A DNA stretch of 5,975 nt, taken from assembly GCA_902476665.1 (NCBI GenBank), contig CABSEO010000138.1, positions 1 through 5,975 of the forward strand. Direction: 5' to 3'. Under the pieces are notes generated by a model. That model saw nothing but the letters and a program-made list of their open reading frames with translations, searched no databases and was not told the origin of the DNA. The DNA is from an uncultured Emergencia sp. (GTDB taxonomy: Bacteria > Bacillota > Clostridia > Peptostreptococcales > Anaerovoracaceae). Numbering within the stretch: the first letter of the stretch is position 1; every line of letters begins with the position of its first letter. The translations under genes were made by a program, and so were the position numbers. Below are positions 1 through 5,771 of this stretch, in pieces.

Positions 1-1
1 C

Positions 2-73
2 CATAAGGAAGATCTGTATGAGAGAACGCCGAAAATTCTGGATGCAGCTATCAGAGAGCTGCTGGAAGGATAA
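2..73 (+). CDS. C-terminal end of an unidentified protein (5' truncated)
   Basis: Only the last 23 codons and a TAA stop (71-73) lie in the window. The tail reads HKEDLYERTPKILDAAIREL followed by LEG, a charged amphipathic helix. The frame is open back to the window edge and is followed 22 nt later by a strong terminator, as expected for the end of a real transcription unit. The fragment is too short to assign a family, and I do not recognise it. Confidence 0.55.
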   Translation, partial: HKEDLYERTPKILDAAIRELLEG

Positions 74-95
74 AAGAGCAGAGTTTTAAATATGT

Positions 96-130
96 AAAAA
101 GGAGCACTGTTCAGCACAGTGCTCCTTTTT
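96..130. terminator. Bidirectional rho-independent terminator between convergent genes
   Basis: A perfect 15-bp inverted repeat (arms 96-110 and 116-130, AAAAAGGAGCACTGT and its complement) surrounds a 5-nt loop. The GC-rich core is bounded by A5 on the left and T5 on the right, so a U tract follows the stem on either strand. It lies 22 nt after the stop of the plus-strand gene and 10 nt after the stop of the minus-strand nuclease gene, so it can end both transcripts. Confidence 0.92.
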
Positions 131-140
131 AAACAGAAAC

Positions 141-1292
141 TTATTCTTCTATCAGATTCAATATCCAGTTTATCCATCCTGTGACAGTAGAAGAGCGCCG
201 CTGATAGGTACTTTCTGCTTCTACCTGATAGAGTCCGGACTCTTTCATAATCTGCACTACAGTTTTTGTATCGGGCATCTGACCGCTCTGAAGGCAGAGT
301 CCCAAAGTCTGGCTGAAAGCCCTGTGTTTTAGGATCTGGGCGGCGATGGCAAGCTGCCTTTCTCTGTAATCCAGCGCCATGATGTGTTTCCCGAGAGGGG
401 AAAGTCTGAAGATAATACTGTTATTTTCTCCACGAAGCTTTTCGATCAGTTCCAGATACCGCCCCGCATCAGTATAATAACTGGTCTGACGTTCGTCAAA
501 AGCATATTCACCGGTGATGTCTTGTTTTGTCATGGCATTTTCACAGAGCAGTTCCATCAGATTGACGATACGGGACATACTGTTGGCCTGGGGAAAGGAA
601 ATTGGGGGTTCTTCCGTCTGAGCCACAGTCATTAGCAGATTTTCGATATCGGAACGGGAAATCTCCGTGGAAATAATATAGTTTTTCTGTTTGATCAGCT
701 GCAGAGAACTATAGTTGTGCGGATCTTCAAAACGGTATTCATACAGATAGAAGACACCGTTTGAAAAGATTAGAAATATAGACTTGACAGGCTTGGTTAC
801 CTTTTCTCTCCAGAGACGAAAAGGATAGTAAAGCTGTCTTACCAGGAAATCGTCTGCCAGATCCCGTTTGGCTTCAAACAGGGATAAATATCGGATGCCT
901 TCATAGGCGGCGTCAATTTCGATGCGTGAATTGCTGACACTGCAGCAGAGAGGATCACCGTCTGTCGCATGATCGATCTGAAAGTCAAAGGAGCCGGAGC
1001 CCATTTTTCCGGAGACGGTGGCAACAAGACCTTCATCTTCTAGAAAATCCTCCATGATGCCTGAAGCTACAGCGCTGTTTAAAGCGATGGATTCGCTGGC
1101 AATATTATTTCCTGCAAAGCTTTGTATATGTGCCGGAAGAGAAACTCTGGCGGTTTGCGCCTGTGTTTCTTCGAAGCTGTGATAGGCCTTAAAGTGGGAA
1201 ATAGCGTAGCTATTGCCGCTGACAGGAAGTATTGCCAGACTGTTTTCTGCAAAAAGATGGGGCAGATTGGCCATGTGATCGAACTTGGTCAT
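141..1292 (-). CDS. Type II restriction endonuclease-like protein, PD-(D/E)XK fold (main body; 5' end displaced by a frameshift)
   Basis: This 383-residue frame carries a PD-(D/E)XK nuclease core: E125-I-D127 (in SRIEIDAAYEG) followed by E140-A-K142 (in LSLFEAKRDL), then the helix DDFLVRQLYYPFRLW. The metal-binding D and the E-x-K pair are all present. It resembles a family, annotated as type II restriction enzymes in Firmicutes, that I recall as about 400-430 aa. The C-terminal half (about 230-383) has no motif I can name but matches that family's length. Homologues as I recall them begin about 40 residues earlier, with a segment like WEKLFDKY...IKEFREPRLMTKFDH. Here that segment sits in another frame (1294-1417), so the whole gene should span 1417 to 141 and encode about 425 aa. 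The ATG at 1292-1290 is internal to the family and overlaps the stop of the upstream fragment (TGATG). The gene is last in the lgt-ychF cluster. No methyltransferase is in the window. The cleavage site and target cannot be read from sequence. Confidence 0.8.
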   Translation of the reverse strand: MTKFDHMANLPHLFAENSLAILPVSGNSYAISHFKAYHSFEETQAQTARVSLPAHIQSFAGNNIASESIALNSAVASGIMEDFLEDEGLVATVSGKMGSGSFDFQIDHATDGDPLCCSVSNSRIEIDAAYEGIRYLSLFEAKRDLADDFLVRQLYYPFRLWREKVTKPVKSIFLIFSNGVFYLYEYRFEDPHNYSSLQLIKQKNYIISTEISRSDIENLLMTVAQTEEPPISFPQANSMSRIVNLMELLCENAMTKQDITGEYAFDERQTSYYTDAGRYLELIEKLRGENNSIIFRLSPLGKHIMALDYRERQLAIAAQILKHRAFSQTLGLCLQSGQMPDTKTVVQIMKESGLYQVEAESTYQRRSSTVTGWINWILNLIEE

Positions 1293-1417
1293 CAGCCGAG
1301 GCTCACGGAATTCTTTGATCTGGGAAGCCGATATGAAAAACTGCCCGTTGCGCCGGATTCTTCAAGAATGTGATATTTGTCAAATAATTTTTCCCATGCA
1401 GTGTCATTTAATCCCAT
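1292..1417 (-). pseudogene. N-terminal fragment of the restriction-endonuclease-like gene, cut off by a frameshift
   Basis: From ATG 1417 the frame reads MGLNDTAWEKLFDKYHILEE, the expected family N-terminus, then SGATGS, and then drifts into unrelated residues until TGA at 1294-1292. Reading the other frame from the T5 run (plus-strand A5 at 1336-1340) gives FFISASQIKEFREPRLM, which runs straight into MTKFDH of the main body. One extra T in that run would restore GATGSFFISASQIKEF without a break, so a one-base deletion or sequencing slip is the simplest explanation. The start at 1417 is preferred over an upstream ATG at 1480, which lies inside ychF and adds non-homologous residues. The ribosome binding site is weak (AGG about 10 nt upstream), and ychF ends 31 nt upstream, so translation may depend on the upstream gene. 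Confidence 0.75.
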
Positions 1418-1448
1418 AAAACTGATACCTAAACCGTTTTTTATGAAT

Positions 1449-2543
1449 TTATACGTTGAACAGGAAGGTGATGATGTCACCGTCTTTTACAACATATTCT
1501 TTTCCTTCAGAACGGAGCAGCCCTTTTTCTTTGGCTGTAGCCATATTTCCGCCGCATTCGATGAATTTGTCATATGCGATGGTTTCGGCACGGATAAAGC
1601 CTCTTTCAAAGTCAGAATGAATTTTTCCTGCAGCCTGTGGTGCTTTGGTGCCTTTTCTGATGGTCCAGGCGCGGCATTCATCTTCTCCCGCCGTCAGGAA
1701 GGAGATCAGATTCAGAAGGTGATAGGATGCTTTAATCAGTTTGTCAAGGCCTGATTCACTGATACCCAGTTCTTCCAGAAACATGGATTTTTCCTCATCT
1801 TCCAGCTCGGATATTTCCTGCTCAATCTCTGCACAGATGACAACCACTTCCGCATCTTCGGTGGCTGCAAATTCGCGCACTGCCTGTACATGTTCATTGT
1901 CTGAACCGTCTGCCGCATCTTCTTCAGATACATTGGCGACATAGATGATCGGCTTGTAGGACAGCAGGTCCAGTGTCTTTACAAAATCTGCCTCTTCTTC
2001 GGTCAGATCCATGGCTCTGGCTGATTTACCTTCAGCCAGAAAATCATTAACTCTTTTCAGCAGATCCAGCTCTTTCTGCAGAGACTTGTCCCCTTTCAGA
2101 TTTTTGGCAGTCCTGCTGATTCTTCGTTCAAGTACTTCCATGTCGGAAAGAATCAGTTCAGTGTTGATGGTCTCAATATCGGACAGAGGATCGATTTTCC
2201 CGTCTACATGAACGATATTGTCATTTTCAAAGCATCTTACAACATGAACAATAGCAGCAACTTCCCGAATATGACCAAGGAATTTATTGCCCAGACCTTC
2301 TCCCTTAGAAGCGCCCTTTACCAGACCTGCGATATCGCAGAATTCGATGGTGGTATAAATTGTTTTCCTGGAATTATAAATTTCGTGAAGTCTGGTAATT
2401 CGTTCATCAGGAACAGTTACCACACCCACATTGGGTTCAATGGTGCAGAAAGGATAGTTGGCCGCTTCTGCACCGGCTTTGGTAATGGCATTGAACAGTG
2501 TGCTTTTTCCTACGTTAGGAAGGCCTACGATACCTAATTTCAT
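1449..2543 (-). CDS. ychF: Redox-regulated ATPase YchF (Obg-like/OLA1 family)
   Basis: The protein has 364 aa, the normal length for the family. The G1/Walker A motif is GLPNVGKST (7-15), G3 is DIAG (70-73) followed by the glycine-rich LVKGASKGEGLGNKFLGHIR, and the G4 equivalent is NVSEED (204-209), the altered specificity loop that makes YchF prefer ATP over GTP. A coiled-coil insertion covers about 120-200. The C-terminal TGS domain (about 280-364) contains FLTAGEDECRAWTIRKGTKA and ends KDGDIITFLFNV. Family role: a cytosolic ribosome-associated P-loop ATPase linked to translation and oxidative-stress control. The start ATG (2543-2541) overlaps the lgt stop as ATGA, and a GGAG-type site (complement of 2553-2557) lies 9 nt upstream inside the lgt tail, so translation is probably coupled to lgt. 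The gene is intact. Confidence 0.97.
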   Translation of the reverse strand: MKLGIVGLPNVGKSTLFNAITKAGAEAANYPFCTIEPNVGVVTVPDERITRLHEIYNSRKTIYTTIEFCDIAGLVKGASKGEGLGNKFLGHIREVAAIVHVVRCFENDNIVHVDGKIDPLSDIETINTELILSDMEVLERRISRTAKNLKGDKSLQKELDLLKRVNDFLAEGKSARAMDLTEEEADFVKTLDLLSYKPIIYVANVSEEDAADGSDNEHVQAVREFAATEDAEVVVICAEIEQEISELEDEEKSMFLEELGISESGLDKLIKASYHLLNLISFLTAGEDECRAWTIRKGTKAPQAAGKIHSDFERGFIRAETIAYDKFIECGGNMATAKEKGLLRSEGKEYVVKDGDIITFLFNV

Positions 2544-3301
2544 ATTGATAAACTCCTCTTTCTTTCTTTTTCTTTTTTTCTGAGAATTATATATGCCGCA
2601 AGACAGAACACGAAGACACAGAAACTTAGAACCTGTGCCTGTTTGAAAGGTCCGATCATCAGGCTGTCAGTGCGCAGCTGCTCCACAAGACCTCTTTCCA
2701 CAGAATACAGCATGCCGTAAAGACAGGCAATCTGGCCGGGAAAGGCTCTGTGGCGATCCAGCCGGCTCAGAAACAGGAACAGGAACAGGCACCAGATGGA
2801 TTCGTACAGAAAAGTTGGATGTACATACTGTCCGTCTGCCCAGATTGCCCAGGGAAGGTCTGTAGGGCCGCCATGGGCTTCTGAGTTGAAAAAATTGCCC
2901 CATCTGCCGATGGCCTGGGCCAGAGCCACGGCCGGAAATGCCAGATCGGCAAGTTCCAGATACTTTATTTTGTAGTGTCTGCAGATAAAGATACCTACAA
3001 TGACGCCTGCGATGATGCCGCCGTGAATGGCAAGGCCTCCGCCCCTGATGTTGAGAATTTTTCCCAGATCTCCTGCATAATTTTCCCAGCTGAAGATAAC
3101 ATAGTAAGCTCTGGCTCCGATAACAGAAAACGGAATCAGCCAGACCGCAAAATCTAAAATGTGTTCGCTTTCGATGCCATGGCGCGGCGCTCTTCTGTAA
3201 CAGATGAGAATTGCCAGAACAAAGCCGAGACCAATCAGAAGTCCATACCACATGACATCTATCCCAAATAAAGTAAAAGCGACCGGATCAGGTGCTCTCA
3301 T
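2540..3301 (-). CDS. lgt: Prolipoprotein diacylglyceryl transferase Lgt
   Basis: Lgt is an integral membrane enzyme that moves a diacylglyceryl group from phosphatidylglycerol to the lipobox cysteine of prolipoproteins, the first step of lipoprotein maturation. The 253-aa product has the family signature AIGRWGNFFNSEAHGG (130-145), the upstream GGGLAIHGG (87-95) with the conserved His93, the YVHPTFLYES block (159-168), and VERGLVEQLRTDS (201-213) carrying the C-terminal Arg/Glu residues. About seven hydrophobic segments are visible, for example 11-34, 48-70, 92-108, 118-131, 166-178, 191-203 and 222-240. The tail RKKEKERKRS is strongly basic, as expected for a cytoplasmic end, and its purine-rich DNA also supplies the ribosome binding site of ychF. 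The start ATG (3301-3299) has a GGGGAG site (complement of 3307-3312) 5 nt upstream and a good promoter above it. Lgt is the first gene of the minus-strand cluster. Confidence 0.97.
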   Translation of the reverse strand: MRAPDPVAFTLFGIDVMWYGLLIGLGFVLAILICYRRAPRHGIESEHILDFAVWLIPFSVIGARAYYVIFSWENYAGDLGKILNIRGGGLAIHGGIIAGVIVGIFICRHYKIKYLELADLAFPAVALAQAIGRWGNFFNSEAHGGPTDLPWAIWADGQYVHPTFLYESIWCLFLFLFLSRLDRHRAFPGQIACLYGMLYSVERGLVEQLRTDSLMIGPFKQAQVLSFCVFVFCLAAYIILRKKEKERKRSLSI

Positions 3302-3324
3302 AAAATCTCCCCTTTACTGTTTCT

Positions 3325-3353
3325 TTATCAAAATCTCTTCTATTATATATAAA
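3325..3353 (+). promoter_or_regulatory. Candidate divergent promoter for sfsA, overlapping the lgt promoter
   Basis: On the plus strand TTATCA (3325-3330), a 17-nt spacer and TATAAA (3348-3353) form a plausible sigma-A promoter. Its -10 falls inside the AT-rich spacer and -10 region of the opposing lgt promoter. The predicted start near 3360 leaves only about 14 nt before the sfsA ATG. The AT-rich sequence makes chance matches easy. Confidence 0.4.
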
Positions 3354-3370
3354 AATTTGATAAAATACAA
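3342..3370 (-). promoter_or_regulatory. Sigma-A promoter of the lgt-ychF-nuclease cluster
   Basis: On the minus strand a -35 TTGTAT (3370-3365) is followed by a 17-nt spacer and a perfect -10 TATAAT (3347-3342). This predicts a transcript start near 3335 and a leader of about 34 nt before the lgt ATG. The position just upstream of the lgt ribosome binding site supports it. Confidence 0.75.
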
Positions 3371-3373
3371 TCC

Positions 3374-3547
3374 ATGAAATATGAAAATATGTGTAAAGGC
3401 CGTTTTATCGCAAGGCCTAACAGATTTATCGCAGAGGTGCGCACAGAGCCGTCAGATGGTACAGCGGTGCGTGCTCATGTGAAAAATACAGGACGATGCA
3501 GGGAACTTCTGCTGCCGGGTGCCGAGGTATGGCTGGGAGACTTTTAG
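3374..3547 (+). pseudogene. sfsA: N-terminal part of sfsA, ended early by an in-frame TAG
   Basis: The 57 codons read MKYENMCKGRFIARPNRFIA, then a linker and HVKNTGRCRELLLPGAEVWL ending GDF. These are the N-terminal OB-like domain signatures of SfsA (RPNRFIAEV, HVKNTGRCREL, PGAEV). The next codon is TAG (3545-3547). The same reading frame then continues without shift into the rest of SfsA, so one substitution (for example in GAG, CAG or TCG) would explain the break. With the stop ignored the product would be 237 residues (238 codons to the TGA), the usual SfsA length. No clear ribosome binding site precedes ATG 3374. An in-frame ATG at 3389 is an alternative start but would lose the conserved MKYEN-type beginning. 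Confidence 0.8.
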
Positions 3548-3553
3548 GGGAGG

Positions 3554-4087
3554 ATGGGCAGCCGAAAACTTCGTTATTCTCTGATCAGCGTAAAGAAAGG
3601 AGAAAAGCTGGTCAACATGGATTCTCAGGCTCCTAACAAGGTTTGCGAAGAGGCGCTTCTGTCAGGTCGTCTGAAACTTCCGGGCATGGATAAACTGACG
3701 CTGGTACAGCGAGAAAAGACCTTCGGCAGTTCCAGATTTGACTTTTATGTAGAAGATGTTGCAGGCAGAAAAGGCTGGCTGGAGGTAAAGGGAGTAACTC
3801 TGGAAGAAGATGGTATTGCCAGATTTCCTGATGCGCCTACAGAACGAGGTGTAAAACATGTACTGGAGCTTATGGAGGCTGTCAGCAAGGGATACTGTGG
3901 CTATGTGCTCTTTGTGATTCAGATGGAGGGTATCGTTTGTTTTGAGCCTAACGACAAGACTCATAGAGCTTTCGGTGATGCACTGAGAAAGGCGGCTGCC
4001 GCCGGAGTCCATGTACTTGCCTGTGACTGTCATGTGACCTCTGACAGCCTTGAAACAGGACATCCGGTTTCTGTAAAGCTGGGCTGA
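3554..4087 (+). CDS. sfsA: SfsA family DNA-binding/nuclease-like protein, C-terminal body downstream of the TAG
   Basis: This 177-residue section holds most of SfsA (sugar fermentation stimulation protein): RKLRYSLISVKKGEKLVNMD, SQAPNK, then the restriction-endonuclease-like core with RFDFYVE (Asp63 here), LEVKG (Glu77 and Lys79), VTLEEDGIARFPDAPTERG and KHVLEL, and the C-terminal FVIQMEG, CFEPNDKTHRAFG and GVHVLACDC blocks. Apart from the upstream TAG the family is complete and undecayed, which points to a recent lesion or a sequence error. The ATG at 3554 follows the TAG by two codons and is preceded directly by GGGGAGG, which is too close for a normal ribosome binding site, so restart is possible but inefficient. 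SfsA binds DNA and has been linked to maltose metabolism in E. coli; its true role is unclear. The gene is divergent from lgt and ends 100 nt before dinB. Confidence 0.82.
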   Translation: MGSRKLRYSLISVKKGEKLVNMDSQAPNKVCEEALLSGRLKLPGMDKLTLVQREKTFGSSRFDFYVEDVAGRKGWLEVKGVTLEEDGIARFPDAPTERGVKHVLELMEAVSKGYCGYVLFVIQMEGIVCFEPNDKTHRAFGDALRKAAAAGVHVLACDCHVTSDSLETGHPVSVKLG

Positions 4088-4116
4088 GAAAAACAGAAAT
4101 GTCCATTTTTTTCTTG

Positions 4117-4145
4117 TTGAAATCTGGTGATGCAGATGCTATACT
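4117..4145 (+). promoter_or_regulatory. Extended -10 sigma-A promoter of the dinB unit
   Basis: The -35 is TTGAAA (4117-4122), the spacer is 17 nt, and the -10 is TATACT (4140-4145) with an upstream TGC (4137-4139) making an extended -10. The predicted start is near 4152. The -10 overlaps the left edge of the LexA palindrome, so a bound repressor would block RNA polymerase. Confidence 0.85.
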
Positions 4146-4175
4146 AAGATAAAGAACGTATGTTCTTTATCTTAG
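4144..4175. promoter_or_regulatory. LexA (DinR) SOS operator inside a 32-bp palindrome
   Basis: The core AGAACGTATGTTCT (4153-4166) matches the Gram-positive SOS box GAAC-N4-GTTC at every fixed position. The symmetry continues outward: CTAAGATAAAGAAC (4144-4157) is perfectly complementary to GTTCTTTATCTTAG (4162-4175), giving two 14-bp arms around a 4-nt centre. It covers the end of the -10 and the transcript start and reaches the first bases of the dinB ribosome binding site. The placement immediately upstream of a Y-family polymerase makes LexA control very likely. Confidence 0.93.
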
Positions 4176-4187
4176 GAGGTGAATCTG

Positions 4188-5438
4188 ATGACAGTGCTGC
4201 ATGTGGACGCTAATTCAGCCTATTTAAGCTGGACAGCGGTATCTCTTCTAGAAAAGGGATATTCTCAGGACATCCGCTGCGTTCCTTCTGTGATTGCGGG
4301 AGATCCCAAAAACCGCCACGGGATTATTCTGGCTAGGTCCATTCCTGCAAAACAGTGCGGCATCCGGACAGGAGACAGTCTGTTTGAGGCCGGACAGAAA
4401 TGCCCCCAGATTCTGGTTTTTCCGCCGGACTATGATTTGTATCTGTCCTGCAGTGAGGCCATGTATCAGATTCTTCTGCAGTATTCTCCCTTTGTACAGA
4501 GATTCAGCATCGATGAATGTTTTGTGGATCTTGCAGGCGGCGAGGCATGGTGTAAAAGTCCGCAGAAATCTGCTTATCGTTTGAAGGAGAGAATCAAGGA
4601 CGAACTGGGGTTTACTGTAAATATAGGTGTAGGAGGGAATAAGCTGCTGGCTAAGATGGCCGGAGAACTGCAAAAGCCTGACATGGTGCATACCCTCCTT
4701 GAACACCGGGAGCTTGAGGAAAAGCTCTGGCCTCTGCCGGTGCGGGAACTGTTCATGGTGGGAAGATCTTCTGAACAGAAGCTGAAAAAAATCAATATCA
4801 ATACTATCGGTGAGCTGGCAAAGAGTGATCCGATTCTTTTGCGAAGCCTTCTGAAAAGCCATGGGCAGCTCATCTGGGAATATGCCAACGGTATTGACAG
4901 GGACAGGGTTGTCTGCAATGATCAGGTGATGCAGAAGGGACTCAGCAACGGTATGACTCTGCCCAGGGATGTCACTGACAGACAGGAGGCGGAGCATTAT
5001 ATTCTGGCGCTGACCGATCGGGTAACGGGAAGACTGCGGCGTCACGGCTGCAAAGCGTCTCTTATCGGAATCGCTGTAAAGACTTCCGGATTTATACGGT
5101 ACAGCCATCAGATGCAGTTGCCTTTCTGTCTGGATGATACTACGAGGATTTATGAATATTTGCGGAGACTTTTTGCAGAATGCTGGCGAGGAGAACCTGT
5201 CCGTCAGATTAGTGTTTATCTGACAGGACTGGTCAGACGAGATCAGTATCAGCTTTCCATCTTCGATCTGCAGCAGACTGAAGAGGATGAGGCTCTGAAC
5301 AGGGCAGTGGATCAGATTAGAGAGCGGTTCGGACAGACTGCCATTTACCGGGGCACTTTCGTGAATACGGATATGAAGCCTCTGGAAGGGGGCGTCAATG
5401 ATGGGAACTGTATGATGATGGGAGGATACAGGCAGTGA
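4188..5438 (+). CDS. dinB: Y-family translesion DNA polymerase (DNA polymerase IV type)
   Basis: The product copies damaged DNA with low fidelity during the SOS response. Starting at ATG 4188 it has 416 aa. AGGAGG (4174-4179) lies 8 nt upstream; an in-frame GTG at 4179 overlaps that site and is unlikely to be used. Visible features: palm motif LHVDANSAYLSW with metal-ligand Asp7 and probable steric-gate Tyr12 (UmuC-like; E. coli Pol IV has Phe); second catalytic motif SIDECFVD with Asp109 and Glu110; NIGVGGNKLLAKMA (about 145-158); a thumb helix-hairpin-helix region LPVRELFMVGRSSEQKLKK (about 183-201); a little-finger domain (about 243-350); and a beta-clamp-binding motif QLSIFD (355-360). 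All catalytic residues are present and the length is complete. It is the first gene of a two-gene LexA-controlled unit and overlaps the next gene by 4 nt (GTGA). The SOS control and downstream small gene recall Gram-positive PolY2 (YqjW/UvrX) units rather than the E. coli dinB context. Confidence 0.95.
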   Translation: MTVLHVDANSAYLSWTAVSLLEKGYSQDIRCVPSVIAGDPKNRHGIILARSIPAKQCGIRTGDSLFEAGQKCPQILVFPPDYDLYLSCSEAMYQILLQYSPFVQRFSIDECFVDLAGGEAWCKSPQKSAYRLKERIKDELGFTVNIGVGGNKLLAKMAGELQKPDMVHTLLEHRELEEKLWPLPVRELFMVGRSSEQKLKKININTIGELAKSDPILLRSLLKSHGQLIWEYANGIDRDRVVCNDQVMQKGLSNGMTLPRDVTDRQEAEHYILALTDRVTGRLRRHGCKASLIGIAVKTSGFIRYSHQMQLPFCLDDTTRIYEYLRRLFAECWRGEPVRQISVYLTGLVRRDQYQLSIFDLQQTEEDEALNRAVDQIRERFGQTAIYRGTFVNTDMKPLEGGVNDGNCMMMGGYRQ

Positions 5439-5698
5439 AAATTGTGGCGAAACCCATAGATGTGCTGGCTACTTTTTGCGGCAACCGGAAACCGGTGCCG
5501 TATAAATTTAAATTTTACCGGGAATCGGGAGAAAGGGTAGCTGTGTCAGTGGATAGAATCTGCTGTGTGGAGGAAAGCAGGCTGGCGGGAATAGACTCTC
5601 TGATTTATACCTGTCAGTCTGTGTTTGACGGAGAAGAAAAGATTTATCAGTTGAAATATATCATTGGTCAGTATCGCTGGGAACTGTACAAAATATAG
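5435..5698 (+). CDS. Small protein of unknown function, co-expressed with dinB under LexA control
   Basis: This 87-aa protein starts at GTG 5435, overlapping the dinB stop as GTGA, with GGAGG (5421-5425) 9 nt upstream. Overlap and ribosome binding site together support real, coupled translation. The sequence opens KIVAKPIDVLATF, continues with VPYKFKFYRESGERVAVSVD and ends YRWELYKI. The alternating hydrophobic and charged pattern suggests a small all-beta, barrel-like fold. There is no signal peptide, membrane segment or cysteine cluster (the four cysteines are scattered). I recall similar small genes after Y-family polymerases in other Firmicutes. The PI-x-V...P-x-x-F-x-F start also faintly recalls small proteins encoded beside actinobacterial mutasome genes (DUF6504), but that link is speculative. 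An accessory role for the polymerase is inferred only from context. Confidence 0.82.
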   Translation: MKIVAKPIDVLATFCGNRKPVPYKFKFYRESGERVAVSVDRICCVEESRLAGIDSLIYTCQSVFDGEEKIYQLKYIIGQYRWELYKI

Positions 5699-5737
5699 AC
5701 AATGATGCGGTTCGGATGTCCGGACTGTTTTGCAGTG

Positions 5738-5771
5738 ATAACTTTTTGAGAATTTATTTTCAAAAAGTTAT
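5738..5771 (+). terminator. AT-rich inverted repeat after the dinB unit (possible terminator)
   Basis: Arms 5738-5752 and 5757-5771 pair over 15 positions (one G-T wobble) around the 4-nt loop TTTA. The stem is mostly A-T and no T tract follows, so as an intrinsic terminator it would be weak. It sits 40 nt after the stop at 5698 and directly abuts the -35 of the next promoter, so it may serve instead, or also, as an AT-rich upstream promoter element. Confidence 0.4.

Noticed and set aside
1449..1480. Upstream ATG (1480) as start of the nuclease N-terminal fragment
   Set aside because: It lies within the 3' end of ychF and adds non-family residues; ATG 1417 matches the family start.
2667..3251. 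194-codon minus-strand frame within lgt
   Set aside because: It is an alternative frame of lgt rich in Arg/Ser/His, typical of an off-frame translation; lgt motifs are complete in the other frame.
3545..3547. TAG as a recoded sense codon through lineage-wide stop reassignment
   Set aside because: TAG is used as an ordinary stop for the 87-aa gene, and no recoding machinery is visible.
4088..4116. Possible terminator after sfsA ending in a T7 run
   Set aside because: No stable stem precedes the T run; only a weak AAATG/CATTT pairing with a 2-nt loop is possible.
4179..4181. GTG 4179 as the dinB start
   Set aside because: It overlaps the AGGAGG ribosome binding site that is ideally spaced for ATG 4188.
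4248..5108. Long 286-codon open frame on the minus strand opposite dinB
   Set aside because: It is antisense to a well-supported polymerase, has no recognisable motif or ribosome binding site, and its composition is that of a shadow frame.
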